Origin: Rallus limicola
Taxonomy: Eukaryota > Chordata > Aves > Gruiformes > Rallidae
Direction: 5' to 3'
NCBI GenBank assembly: GCA_022605955.1
Contig: JAKCOZ010000235.1
Span: 1-64,000, forward strand
DNA length: 64,000 bases
Shown: piece by piece, positions 11,370 to 24,001 of the stretch
How the letters are laid out: each line of letters begins with the position of its first letter
How positions within the stretch are numbered: the first letter of the stretch is position 1
The notes under the pieces: generated by a model
What the model saw: only the letters and a program-made list of their open reading frames with translations
Told to the model about the DNA's origin: nothing
Databases searched by the model: none
Program-made: the position numbers and the translations under genes

Positions 11370-12599
11370 AGCTATGCCTTTCATGCCTAGCTTCTTTACT
11401 TTGGGAGTTATTGCTGGACGTTTAGCATGTTTTGAACTGCAGTCTGCTAGGGCCGAGAAAAGCACCGTAGGAGGTTCCAGGCATGTTCCCTCTTTCCAGG
11501 CAAAGGAAAAGGCTGAGAGCCAAAGTGACAGGGGCTGCTCGTGTGTCCTGTTAGGAGGTTTCAGACAAGCTATGCCTTTCAGGCCTAGCTTCTTTACTTT
11601 GGGAGTTATGGCTGGACGTTTAGCATGTTTTGAACTGCAGTCTGCTAGGGCCGAGAAAAGCACCGTAGGAGGTTCCAGGCATGTTCCCTCTTTCCAGGCA
11701 AAGGAAAAGGCTGAGAGCCAAAGTGACAGGGTCTGCTCGGGTGTCCTGTTAGGAGGTTTCAGACAAGCTATGCCTTTCAGGCCTAGCTTCTTTACTTTGG
11801 GAGTTATTGCTGGACGTTTAGCATGTTTTGAACTGCAGTCTGCTAGGGCCGAGAAAAGCACCGTAGGAGGTTCCAGGCATGTTCCCTCTTTCCAGGCAAA
11901 GGAAAAGGCTGAGAGCCAAAGTGACAGGGTCTGCTCGTGTGTCCTGTTAGGAGGTTTCAGACAAGCTATGCCTTTCAGGCCTAGCTTCTTTACTTTGGGA
12001 GTTATTGCTGGACGTTTAGCATGTTTTGAACTGCAGTCTGCTAGGGCCGAGAAAAGCACCGTAGGAGGTTCCAGGCATGTTCCCTCTTTCCAGGCAAAGG
12101 AAAAGGCTGAGAGCCAAAGTGACAGGGGCTGCTCGTGTGCCATGTTAGGAGGTTTCAGACAAGCTATGCCTTTCAGGCCTAGCTTCTTTACTTTGGGAGT
12201 TATTGCTGGACGTTTAGCATGTTTTGAACTGCAGTCTGCTAGGGCCGAGAAAAGCACCGTAGGAGGTTCCAGGCATGTTCCCTCTTTCCAGGCAAAGGAA
12301 AAGGCTGAGAGCCAAAGTGACAGGGTCTGCTCGTGTGTCCTGTTAGGAGGTTTCAGACAAGCTATGCCTTTCAGGCCTAGCTTCTTTACTTTGGGAGTTA
12401 TTGCTGGACGTTTAGCATGTTTTGAACTGCAGTCTGCTAGGGCCGAGAAAAGCACCGTAGGAGGTTCCAGGCATGTTCCCTCTTTCCAGGCAAAGGAAAA
12501 GGCTGAGAGCCAAAGTGACAGGGTCTGCTCGTGTGTCCTGTTAGGAGGTTTCAGACAAGCTATGCCTTTCAGGCCTAGCTTCTTTACTTTGGGAGTTAT

Positions 12600-13197
12600 T
12601 GCTGGACGTTTAGCATGTTTTGAACTGCAGTCTGCTAGGGCCGAGAAAAGCATCGTAGGAGGTTCCAGGCATGTTCCCTCTTTCCAGGCAAAGGAAAAGG
12701 CTGAGAGCCAAAGTGACAGGGTCTGCTCGGGTGTCCAGTTAGGAGGTTTCAGACAAGCTATGCCTTTCAGGCCTAGCTTCTTTAATTGGGAGTTATTGCT
12801 GGACGTTTAGCATGTTTTGAACTGCAGTCTGCTAGGGCCGAGAAAAGCACCGTAGGAGGTTCCAGGCATGTTCCCTCTTTCCAGGCAAAGGAAAAGGCTG
12901 AGAGCCAAAGTGACAGGGTCTGCTCGGGTGTCCTGTTAGGAGGTTTTAGACAAGCTATGCCTTTCATGCCTAGCTTTTTTACTTTGGGAGTTATTGCTGG
13001 ACGTTTAGCATGTTTTGAATTGCAGTCTGCTAGGGCCGAGAAAAGCACCGTAGGAGGTTCCAGGCATGTTCTCTCTTTCCAGGCAAAGGAAAAGGCTGAG
13101 AGCCAAAGTGACAGGGTCTGCTCGTGTGTCCTGTTAGGAGCTTTCAGACAAGCTATGCCTTTCAGGCCTAGCTTGTCTGAAACCTCCTAACAGGACA
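12600..13197. repeat. Marker block, copy 1 of 3 (also at 32.6 and 46.5 kb)
   Basis: This block has, in order, GCATCGTAGG, GTCCAGTTAGG, the 1-bp deletion TTTAATTGGG, GGTTTTAGAC, GAATTGCAG and a G185C palindrome. The same ordered set occurs near 32581-33178 and 46465-47063. It shows that multi-monomer segments were copied over distances of about 14-20 kb. Copies 2 and 3 share GCCTAGATTC and GTTCGCTC, so they are closer to each other. Confidence 0.85.
13127..13197. repeat. Palindrome 9
   Basis: One mismatch from G185C in the left arm; the right arm is CCTAACAGG. The longest palindrome-free run of the window, 31 monomers, follows. Confidence 0.95.
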
Positions 13198-13399
13198 AGC
13201 TATGCCTTTCATGCCTAGCTTCTTTACTTTGGGAGTTATTGCTGGACGTTTAGCATGTTTTGAACTGCAGTCTTCTAGGGCCGAGAAAAGCACCGTAGGA
13301 GGTTCCAGGCATGTTCCCTCTTTCCAGGCAAAGGAAAAGGCTGAGAACCAAAGTGACAGGGGCTGCTCGTGTGTCATGTTAGGAGGTTTCAGACAAGCT

Positions 13400-16300
13400 A
13401 TGCCTTTCAGGCCTAGCTTCTTTACTTTGGGAGTTATTGCTGGACGTTTAGCATGTTTTGAACTGCAGTCTGCTAGGGCCGAGAAAAGCACCGTAGGAGG
13501 TTCCAGGCATGTTCCCTCTTTCCAGGCAAAGGAAAAGGCTGAGAGCCAAAGTGACAGGGTCTGCTCGTGTGTCCTGTTAGGAGGTTTCAGACAAGCTATG
13601 CCTTTCAGGCCTAGCTTCTTTACTTTGGGAGTTATTGCTGGACGTTTAGCATGTTTTGAACTGCAGTCTGCTAGGGCCGAGAAAAGCACCGTAGGAGGTT
13701 CCAGGCATGTTCCCTCTTTCCAGGCAAAGGAAAAGGCTGAGAGCCAAAGTGACAGGGGCTGCTCGTGTGTCCTGTTAGGAGGTTTCAGACAAGCTATGCC
13801 TTTCAGGCCTAGCTTCTTTACTTTGGGAGTTATTGCTGGACGTTTAGCATGTTTTGAACTGCAGTCTGCTAGGGCCGAGAAAAGCACCGTAGGAGGTTCC
13901 AGGCATGTTCCCTCTTTCCAGGCAAAGGAAAAGGCTGAGAGCCAAAGTGACAGGGTCTGCTCGTGATTCCTGTTAGGAGGTTTCAGACAAGCTATGCCTT
14001 TCAGGCCTAGCTTCTTTACTTTGGGAGTTATTGCTGGACGTTTAGCATGTTTTGAACTGCAGTCTGCTTGGGCCGAGAAAAGCACCGTAGGAGGTTCCAG
14101 GCATGTTCCCTCTTTCCAGGCAAAGGAAAAGGCTGAGAACCAAAGCGACAGGGGCTGCTCGTGTGTCATGTTAGGAGGTTTCAGACAAGCTATGCCTTTC
14201 AGGCCTAGCTTCTTTACTTTGGGAGTTATTGCTGGACGTTTAGCATGTTTTGAACTGCAGTCTGCTAGGGCCGAGAAAAGCACCGTAGGAGGTTCCAGGC
14301 ATGTTCCCTCTTTCCAGGCAAAGGAAAAGGCTGAGAGCCAAAATGACAGGGGCTGATTGTGTTTCCTGTTAGGAGGTTTCAGACAAGCTATGCCTTTCAG
14401 GCCTAGCTTCTTTACTTTGGGAGTTATTGCTGGACGTTTAGCATGTTTTGAACTGCAGTCTGCTAGGGCCGAGAAAAGCACCGTAGGAGGTTCCAGGCAT
14501 GTTCCCTCTTTCCAGGCAAAGGAAAAGGCTGAGAGCCAAAGTGACAGGGGCTGCTCGTGTGTCCTGTTAGGAGGTTTCAGACAAGCTATGCCTTTCAGGC
14601 CTAGCTTCTTTATTTTGGAGTTATTGCTGGACGTTTAGCATGTTTTGAACTGCAGTCTGCTAGGGCCGAGAAAAGCACCGTAGGAGGTTCCAGGCATGTT
14701 CCCTCTTTCCAGGCAAAGGAAAAGGCTGAGAGCCAAAGTGACAGGGGCTGCTCGTGTGTCCTGTTAGGAGGTTTCATACAAGCTATGCCTTTCAGGCCTA
14801 GCTTCTTTACTTTGGGAGTTATTGCTGGACGTTTAGCATGTTTTGAACTGCAGTCTGCTAGGGCCGAGAAAAGCACCGTAGGAGGTTCCAGGCATGTTCC
14901 CTCTTTCCAGGCAAAGGAAAAGGCTGAGAGCCAAAGTGACAGGGTCTGCTCGTGTGTCCTGTTAGGAGGTTTCAGACAAGCTATGCCTTTCAGGCCTAGC
15001 TTCTTTACTTTGGGAGTTATTGCTGGACGTTTAGCATGTTTTGAACTGCAGTCTGCTAGGGCCGAGAAAAGCACCGTAGGAGGTTCCAGGCATGTTCCCT
15101 CTTTCCAGGCAAAGGAAAAGGCTGAGAGCCAAAGTGACAGGGGCTGCTTGTGTGTCCTGTTAGGAGGTTTCAGACAAGCTATGCCTTTCATGCCTAGCTT
15201 CTTTACTTTGGGAGTTATTGCTGGACGTTTAGCATGTTTTGAACTGCAGTCTGCTAGGGCCGAGAAAAGCACCGTAGGAGGTTCCAGGCATGTTCCCTCT
15301 TTCCAGGCAAAGGAAAAGGCTGAGAGCCAAAGTGACAGGGTCTGCTCGGGTGTCCTGTTAGGAGGTTTCAGACAAGCTATGCCTTTCAGGCCTAGCTTCT
15401 TTACTTTGGGAGTTATTGCTGGACGTTTAGCATGTTTTGAACTGCAGTCTGCTAGGGCCGAGAAAAGCACCGTAGGAGGTTCCAGGCATGTTCCCTCTTT
15501 CCAGGCAAAGGAAAAGGCTGAGAGCCAAAGTGACAGGGTCTGCTCGTGTGTCCTGTTAGGAGGTTTCAGACAAGCTATGCCTTTCAGGCCTAGCTTCTTT
15601 ACTTTGGGAGTTATTGCTGGACGTTTAGCATGTTTTGAACTGCAGTCTGCTAGGGCCGAGAAAAGCACCGTAGGAGGTTCCAGGCATGTTCCCTCTTTCC
15701 AGGCAAAGGAAAAGGCTGAGAGCCAAAGTGACAGGGTCTGCTCGTGTGTCCTGTTAGGAGGTTTCAGACAAGCTATGCCTTTCAGGCCTAGCTTCTTTAC
15801 TTTGGGAGTTATTGCTGGACGTTTAGCATGTTTTGAACTGCAGTCTGCTAGGGCCGAGAAAAGCACCGTAGGAGGTTCCAGGCATGTTCCCTCTTTCCAG
15901 GCAAAGGAAAAGGCTGAGAGCCAAAGTGACAGGGGCTGCTCGTGTGTCCTGTTAGGAGGTTTCAGACAAGCTATGCCTTTCAGGCCTAGCTTCTTTACTT
16001 TGGGAGTTATTGCTGGACGTTTAGCATGTTTTGAACTGCAGTCTGCTAGGGCCGAGAAAAGCACCGTAGGAGGTTCCAGGCATGTTCCCTCTTTCCAGGC
16101 AAAGGAAAAGGCTGAGAGCCAAAGTGACAGGGTCTGCTCGTGATTCCTGTTAGGAGGTTTCAGACAAGCTATGCCTTTCAGGCCTAGCTTCTTTACTTTG
16201 GGAGTTATTGCTGGACGTTTAGCATGTTTTGAACTGCAGTCTGCTTGGGCCGAGAAAAGCACCGTAGGAGGTTCCAGGCATGTTCCCTCTTTCCAGGCAA

Positions 16301-16782
16301 AGGAAAAGGCTGAGAACCAAAGTGACAGGGGCTGCTCGTGTGTCATGTTAGGAGGTTTCAGACAAGCTATGCCTTTCAGGCCTAGCTTCTTTACTTTGGG
16401 AGTTATTGCTGGACGTTTAGCATGTTTTGAACTGCAGTCTGCTAGGGCCGAGAAAAGCACCGTAGGAGGTTCCAGGCATGTTCCCTCTTTCCAGGCAAAG
16501 GAAAAGGCTGAGAGCCAAAATGACAGGGGCTGCTTGTGTTTCCTGTTAGGAGGTTTCAGACAAGCTATGCCTTTCAGGCCTAGCTTCTTTACTTTGGGAG
16601 TTATTGCTGGACGTTTAGCATGTTTTGAACTGCAGTCTGCTAGGGCCGAGAAAAGCACCGTAGGAGGTTCCAGGCATGTTCCCTCTTTCCAGGCAAAGGA
16701 AAAGGCTGAGAGCCAAAGTGACAGGGGCTGCTCGTGTGTCCTGTTAGGAGGTTTCAGACAAGCTATGCCTTTCAGGCCTAGC
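13400..16782. repeat. Tandem duplication, 2177-bp offset
   Basis: About 13400-14605 matches about 15577-16782 at an offset of 2177 bp, that is 11 monomers minus one base. Shared markers in order are TCGTGATTCC, TCTGCTTGGG, the G146A/C175A type, AAAATGACAGG and TGTGTTTCC. The first copy has CTGATTG where the second has CTGCTTG. Confidence 0.8.
15379..15576 (+). repeat. Type monomer (reference copy of the 198-bp unit)
   Basis: This copy carries the commonest base at the variable sites and serves as the numbering reference, with the A of ATG as position 1. It is 50% GC by hand count. AGGCCT (StuI) lies at 10-15, CTGCAG (PstI) at 64-69, and CpG at 46, 81, 93 and 167. Two related segments beginning TAGGAGGTT lie at 95 and 179, so part of the monomer is internally duplicated. 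TTCCAGGCA occurs twice 19 bp apart near 102-129. The second half is purine-rich around 129-146. The main variable positions are G146A, T161G, T169G, C175A, G177C and G185C. The phase chosen is arbitrary, since the array has no natural start. Confidence 0.95.
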
Positions 16783-19308
16783 TTCTTTATTTGGGAGTTA
16801 TTGCTGGACGTTTAGCATGTTTTGAACTGCAGTCTGCTAGGGCCGAGAAAAGCACCGTAGGAGGTTCCAGGCATGTTCCCTCTTTCCAGGCAAAGGAAAA
16901 GGCTGAGAGCCAAAGTGACAGGGTCTGCTCGTGTGTCCTGTTAGGAGGTTTCAGACAAGCTATGCCTTTCAGGCCTAGCTTCTTTACTTTGGGAGTTATT
17001 GCTGGACGTTTAGCATGTTTTGAACTGCAGTCTGCTAGGGCCGAGAAAAGCACCGTAGGAGGTTCCAGGCATGTTCCCTCTTTCCAGGCAAAGGAAAAGG
17101 CTGAGAGCCAAAGTGACAGGGTCTGCTCGGGTGTCCTGTTAGGAGGTTTCAGACAAGCTATGCCTTTCAGGCCTAGCTTCTTTACTTTGGGAGTTATTGC
17201 TGGACGTTTAGCATGTTTTGAACTGCAGTCTGCTAGGGCCGAGAAAAGCACCGTAGGAGGTTCCAGGCATGTTCCCTCTTTCCAGGCAAAGGAAAAGGCT
17301 GAGAGCCAAAGTGACAGGGTCTGCTCGTGTGTCCTGTTAGGAGGTTTCAGACAAGCTATGCCTTTCAGGCCTAGCTTCTTTACTTTGGGAGTTATTGCTG
17401 GACGTTTAGCATGTTTTGAACTGCAGTCTGCTAGGGCCGAGAAAAGCACCGTAGGAGGTTCCAGGCATGTTCCCTCTTTCCAGGCAAAGGAAAAGGCTGA
17501 GAGCCAAAGTGACAGGGTCTGCTCGGGTGTCCTGTTAGGAGGTTTCAGACAAGCTATGCCTTTCAGGCCTAGCTTCTTTACTTTGGGAGTTATTGCTGGA
17601 CGTTTAGCATGTTTTGAACTGCAGTCTGCTAGGGCCGAGAAAAGCACCGTAGGAGGTTCCAGGCATGTTCCCTCTTTCCAGGCAAAGGAAAAGGCTGAGA
17701 GCCAAAGTGACAGGGGCTGCTTGTGTGTCCTGTTAGGAGGTTTCAGACAAGCTATGCCTTTCATGCCTAGCTTCTTTACTTTGGGAGTTATTGCTGGACG
17801 TTTAGCATGTTTTGAACTGCAGTCTGCTAGGGCCGAGAAAAGCACCGTAGGAGGTTCCAGGCATGTTCCCTCTTTCCAGGCAAAGGAAAAGGCTGAGAGC
17901 CAAAGTGACAGGGTCTGTTCGGGTGTCCTGTTAGGAGGTTTCAGACAAGCTATGCCTTTCAGGCCTAGCTTCTTTACTTTGGGAGTTATTGCTGGACGTT
18001 TAGCATGTTTTGAACTGCAGTCTGCTAGGGCCGAGAAAAGCACCGTAGGAGGTTCCAGGCATGTTCCCTCTTTCCAGGCAAAGGAAAAGGCTGAGAGCCA
18101 AAGTGACAGGGGCTGCTCGTGTGTCCTGTTAGGAGGTTTCAGACAAGCTATGCCTTTCAGGCCTAGCTTCTTTATTTGGGAGTTATTGCTGGACGTTTAG
18201 CATGTTTTGAACTGCAGTCTGCTAGGGCCGAGAAAAGCACCGTAGGAGGTTCCAGGCATGTTCGCTCTTTCCAGGCAAAGGAAAAGGCTGAGAGCCAAAG
18301 TGACAGGGTCTGCTCGGGTGTCCTGTTAGGAGGTTTCAGACAAGCTATGCCTTTCAGGCCTAGCTTCTTTACTTTGGGAGTTATTGCTGGACGTTTAGCA
18401 TGTTTTGAACTGCAGTCTGCTAGGGCCGAGAAAAGCACCGTAGGAGGTTCCAGGCATGTTCCCTCTTTCCAGGCAAAGGAAAAGGCTGAGAGCCAAAGTG
18501 ACAGGGGCTGCTCGGGTGTCCTGTTAGGAGGTTTCAGACAAGCTATGCCTTTCATGCCTAGCTTCTTTACTTTGGGAGTTATTGCTGGACGTTTAGCATG
18601 TTTTGAACTGCAGTCTGCTAGGGCCGAGAAAAGCACCGTAGGAGGTTCCAGGCATGTTCCCTCTTTCCAGGCAAAGGAAAAGGCTGAGAGCCAAAGTGAC
18701 AGGGTCTGCTCGTGTGTCCTGTTAGGAGGTTTCAGACAAGCTATGCCTTTCAGGCCTAGCTTCTTTACTTTGGGAGTTATTGCTGGACGTTTAGCATGTT
18801 TTGAACTGCAGTCTGCTAGGGCCGAGAAAAGCACCGTAGGAGGTTCCAGGCATGTTCCCTCTTTCCAGGCAAAGGAAAAGGCTGAGAGCCAAAGTGACAG
18901 GGGCTGCTCGTGTGTCCTGTTAGGAGGTTTCAGACAAGCTATGCCTTTCAGGCCTAGCTTCTTTACTTTGGGAGTTATTGCTGGACGTTTAGCATGTTTT
19001 GAACTGCAGTCTGCTAGGGCCGAGAAAAGCACCGTAGGTGGTTCCAGGCATGTTCCCTCTTTCCAGGCAAAGGAAAAGGCTGAGAGCCAAAGTGACAGGG
19101 GCTGCTCGTGTGTCCTGTTAGGAGGTTTCAGACAAGCTATGCCTTTCAGGCCTAGCTTCTTTACTTTGGGAGTTATTGCTGGACGTTTAGCATGTTTTGA
19201 ATTGCAGTCTGCTAGGGCCGAGAAAAGCACCGTAGGAGGTTCCAGGCATGTTCCCTCTTTCCAGGCAAAGGAAAAGGCTGAGAGCCAAAGTGACAGGGGC
19301 TGCTCGTG

Positions 19309-19379
19309 TGTCCTCTTAGGAGGTTTCAGACAAGCTATGCCTTTCAGGCCTAGCTTGTCTGAAACCTCCTAAAAGGACA
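19309..19379. repeat. Palindrome 10
   Basis: Left CTCTTAGG and right CCTAAAAGG, one mismatch. It is repeated at 22126-22196 as part of a duplication with a 2817-bp offset. Fourteen monomers follow. Confidence 0.95.
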
Positions 19380-22125
19380 AGCTATGCCTTTCATGCCTAG
19401 CTTCTTTACTTTGGGAGTTATTGCTGGACGTTTAGCATGTTTTGAACTGCAGTCTGCTAGGGCCGAGAAAAGCACCGTAGGAGGTTCCAGGCATGTTCCC
19501 TCTTTCCAGGCAAAGGAAAAGGCTGAGAGCCAAAGTGACAGGGGCTGCTCGTGTGTCCTGTTAGGAGGTTTCAGACAAGCTATGCCTTTCAGGCCTAGCT
19601 TCTTTATTTGGGAGTTATTGCTGGACGTTTAGCATGTTTTGAACTGCAGTCTGCTAGGGCCGAGAAAAGCACCGTAGGAGGTTCCAGGCATGTTCCCTCT
19701 TTCCAGGCAAAGGAAAAGGCTGAGAGCCAAAGTGACAGGGTCTGCTCGTGTGTCCTGTTAGGAGGTTTCAGACAAGCTATGCCTTTCAGGCCTAGCTTCT
19801 TTACTTTGGGAGTTATTGCTGGACGTTTAGCATGTTTTGAACTGCAGTCTGCTAGGGCCGAGAAAAGCACCGTAGGAGGTTCCAGGCATGTTCCCTCTTT
19901 CCAGGCAAAGGAAAAGGCTGAGAGCCAAAGTGACAGGGTCTGCTCGGGTGTCCTGTTAGGAGGTTTCAGACAAGCTATGCCTTTCAGGCCTAGCTTCTTT
20001 ACTTTGGGAGTTATTGCTGGACGTTTAGCATGTTTTGAACTGCAGTCTGCTAGGGCCGAGAAAAGCACCGTAGGAGGTTCCAGGCATGTTCCCTCTTTCC
20101 AGGCAAAGGAAAAGGCTGAGAGCCAAAGTGACAGGGTCTGCTCGTGTGTCCTGTTAGGAGGTTTCAGACAAGCTATGCCTTTCAGGCCTAGCTTCTTTAC
20201 TTTGGGAGTTATTGCTGGACGTTTAGCATGTTTTGAACTGCAGTCTGCTAGGGCCGAGAAAAGCACCGTAGGAGGTTCCAGGCATGTTCCCTCTTTCCAG
20301 GCAAAGGAAAAGGCTGAGAGCCAAAGTGACAGGGTCTGCTCGGGTGTCCTGTTAGGAGGTTTCAGACAAGCTATGCCTTTCAGGCCTAGCTTCTTTACTT
20401 TGGGAGTTATTGCTGGACGTTTAGCATGTTTTGAACTGCAGTCTGCTAGGGCCGAGAAAAGCACCGTAGGAGGTTCCAGGCATGTTCCCTCTTTCCAGGC
20501 AAAGGAAAAGGCTGAGAGCCAAAGTGACAGGGGCTGCTTGTGTGTCCTGTTAGGAGGTTTCAGACAAGCTATGCCTTTCATGCCTAGCTTCTTTACTTTG
20601 GGAGTTATTGCTGGACGTTTAGCATGTTTTGAACTGCAGTCTGCTAGGGCCGAGAAAAGCACCGTAGGAGGTTCCAGGCATGTTCCCTCTTTCCAGGCAA
20701 AGGAAAAGGCTGAGAGCCAAAGTGACAGGGTCTGTTCGGGTGTCCTGTTAGGAGGTTTCAGACAAGCTATGCCTTTCAGGCCTAGCTTCTTTACTTTGGG
20801 AGTTATTGCTGGACGTTTAGCATGTTTTGAACTGCAGTCTGCTAGGGCCGAGAAAAGCACCGTAGGAGGTTCCAGGCATGTTCCCTCTTTCCAGGCAAAG
20901 GAAAAGGCTGAGAGCCAAAGTGACAGGGGCTGCTCGTGTGTCCTGTTAGGAGGTTTCAGACAAGCTATGCCTTTCAGGCCTAGCTTCTTTATTTGGGAGT
21001 TATTGCTGGACGTTTAGCATGTTTTGAACTGCAGTCTGCTAGGGCCGAGAAAAGCACCGTAGGAGGTTCCAGGCATGTTCGCTCTTTCCAGGCAAAGGAA
21101 AAGGCTGAGAGCCAAAGTGACAGGGTCTGCTCGGGTGTCCTGTTAGGAGGTTTCAGACAAGCTATGCCTTTCAGGCCTAGCTTCTTTACTTTGGGAGTTA
21201 TTGCTGGACGTTTAGCATGTTTTGAACTGCAGTCTGCTAGGGCCGAGAAAAGCACCGTAGGAGGTTCCAGGCATGTTCCCTCTTTCCAGGCAAAGGAAAA
21301 GGCTGAGAGCCAAAGTGACAGGGGCTGCTCGGGTGTCCTGTTAGGAGGTTTCAGACAAGCTATGCCTTTCATGCCTAGCTTCTTTACTTTGGGAGTTATT
21401 GCTGGACGTTTAGCATGTTTTGAACTGCAGTCTGCTAGGGCCGAGAAAAGCACCGTAGGAGGTTCCAGGCATGTTCCCTCTTTCCAGGCAAAGGAAAAGG
21501 CTGAGAGCCAAAGTGACAGGGTCTGCTCGTGTGTCCTGTTAGGAGGTTTCAGACAAGCTATGCCTTTCAGGCCTAGCTTCTTTACTTTGGGAGTTATTGC
21601 TGGACGTTTAGCATGTTTTGAACTGCAGTCTGCTAGGGCCGAGAAAAGCACCGTAGGAGGTTCCAGGCATGTTCCCTCTTTCCAGGCAAAGGAAAAGGCT
21701 GAGAGCCAAAGTGACAGGGGCTGCTCGTGTGTCCTGTTAGGAGGTTTCAGACAAGCTATGCCTTTCAGGCCTAGCTTCTTTACTTTGGGAGTTATTGCTG
21801 GACGTTTAGCATGTTTTGAACTGCAGTCTGCTAGGGCCGAGAAAAGCACCGTAGGTGGTTCCAGGCATGTTCCCTCTTTCCTGGCAAAGGAAAAGGCTGA
21901 GAGCCAAAGTGACAGGGGCTGCTCGTGTGTCCTGTTAGGAGGTTTCAGACAAGCTATGCCTTTCAGGCCTAGCTTCTTTACTTTGGGAGTTATTGCTGGA
22001 CGTTTAGCATGTTTTGAACTGCAGTCTGCTAGGGCCGAGAAAAGCACCGTAGGAGGTTCCAGGCATGTTCCCTCTTTCCAGGCAAAGGAAAAGGCTGAGA
22101 GCCAAAGTGACAGGGTCTGCTCGTG

Positions 22126-22196
22126 TGTCCTCTTAGGAGGTTTCAGACAAGCTATGCCTTTCAGGCCTAGCTTGTCTGAAACCTCCTAAAAGGACA
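22126..22196. repeat. Palindrome 11
   Basis: Copy of palindrome 10 at +2817 bp, with the same single mismatch. One monomer follows before palindrome 12. Confidence 0.95.
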
Positions 22197-22370
22197 AGCT
22201 ATGCCTTTCATGCCTAGCTTCTTTACTTTGGGAGTTATTGCTGGACGTTTAGCATGTTTTGAACTGCAGTCTGCTAGGGCCGAGAAAAGCACCGTAGGAG
22301 GTTCCAGGCATGTTCCCTCTTTCCAGGCAAAGGAAAAGGCTGAGAGCCAAAGTGACAGGGTCTGCTCGTG

Positions 22371-22441
22371 TGTCCTGTTAGGAGCTTTCAGACAAGCTAT
22401 GCCTTTCAGGCCTAGCTTGTCTGAAACCTCCTAACAGGACA
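22371..22441. repeat. Palindrome 12
   Basis: One mismatch from G185C in the left arm; right arm CCTAACAGG. The next monomer has T176G. Eight monomers follow. Confidence 0.95.
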
Positions 22442-24001
22442 AGCTATGCCTTTCATGCCTAGCTTCTTTACTTTGGGAGTTATTGCTGGACGTTTAGCAT
22501 GTTTTGAACTGCAGTCTGCTAGGGCCGAGAAAAGCACCGTAGGAGGTTCCAGGCATGTTCCCTCTTTCCAGGCAAAGGAAAAGGCTGAGAGCCAAAGTGA
22601 CAGGGTCTGCTCGTGTGTCCGGTTAGGAGGTTTCAGACAAGCTATGCCTTTCAGGCCTAGCTTCTTTACTTTGGGAGTTATTGCTGGACGTTTAGCATGT
22701 TTTGAACTGCAGTCTGCTAGGGCCGAGAAAAGCACCGTAGGAGGTTCCAGGCATGTTCCCTCTTTCCAGGCAAAGGAAAAGGCTGAGAGCCAAAGTGACA
22801 GGGGCTGCTCGTGTGTCCTGTTAGGAGGTTTCAGACAAGCTATGCCTTTCAGGCCTAGCTTCTTTACTTTGGGAGTTATTGCTGGACGTTTAGCATGTTT
22901 TGAACTGCAGTCTGCTAGGGCCGAGAAAAGCACCGTAGGAGGTTCCAGGCATGTTCCCTCTTTCCAGGCAAAGGAAAAGGCTGAGAGCCAAAGTGACAGG
23001 GTCTGCTCGGGTGTCCTGTTAGGAGGTTTCAGACAAGCTATGCCTTTCAGGCCTAGCTTCTTTACTTTGGGAGTTATTGCTGGACGTTTAGCATGTTTTG
23101 AACTGCAGTCTGCTAGGGCCGAGAAAAGCACCGTAGGAGGTTCCAGGCATGTTCCCTCTTTCCAGGCAAAGGAAAAGGCTGAGAGCCAAAGTGACAGGGG
23201 CTGCTCGGGTGTCCTGTTAGGAGGTTTCAGACAAGCTATGCCTTTCATGCCTAGCTTCTTTACTTTGGGAGTTATTGCTGGACGTTTAGCATGTTTTGAA
23301 CTGCAGTCTGCTAGGGCCGAGAAAAGCACCGTAGGAGGTTCCAGGCATGTTCCCTCTTTCCAGGCAAAGGAAAAGGCTGAGAGCCAAAGTGACAGGGGCT
23401 GCTCGTGTGTCCTGTTAGGAGGTTTCAGACAAGCTATGCCTTTCAGGCCTAGCTTCTTTACTTTGGGAGTTATTGCTGGACGTTTAGCATGTTTTGAACT
23501 GCAGTCTGCTAGGGCCGAGAAAAGCACCGTAGGAGGTTCCAGGCATGTTCCCTCTTTCCAGGCAAAGGAAAAGGCTGAGAGCCAAAGTGACAGGGGCTGC
23601 TCGTGTGTCCTGTTAGGAGGTTTCAGACAAGCTATGCCTTTCAGGCCTAGCTTCTTTACTTTGGGAGTTATTGCTGGACGTTTAGCATGTTTTGAACTGC
23701 AGTCTGCTAGGGCCGAGAAAAGCACCGTAGGTGGTTCCAGGCATGTTCCCTCTTTCCAGGCAAAGGAAAAGGCTGAGAGCCAAAGTGACAGGGTCTGCTC
23801 GTGTGTCCTGTTAGGAGGTTTCAGACAAGCTATGCCTTTCAGGCCTAGCTTCTTTACTTTGGGAGTTATTGCTGGACGTTTAGCATGTTTTGAATTGCAG
23901 TCTGCTAGGGCCGAGAAAAGCACCGTAGGAGGTTCCAGGCATGTTCCCTCTTTCCAGGCAAAGGAAAAGGCTGAGAGCCAAAGTGACAGGGGCTGCTCGT
24001 G

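Larger units (their letters stand above)
16791..22217. repeat. Tandem duplication, 2817-bp offset
   Basis: 16791 to about 19400 aligns with 19608 to about 22217 at a constant offset of 2817 bp, which equals 14 monomers plus one palindrome insertion minus two 1-bp deletions. Shared private markers include two TTTATTTGGG deletions per copy, CATGTTCGCTC and GTAGGTGG. Only a handful of differences were seen, for example GAATTG at about 19200 against GAACTG at about 22017, and TCCTGG at about 21880. This is a very recent segmental duplication inside the array. Confidence 0.9.

Noticed and set aside
15478..15490. GGTTCCAGGC as a polymerase III B box (tRNA-derived origin of the monomer)
   Set aside because: One mismatch to the B-box pattern, and no acceptable A box upstream; too weak to support.
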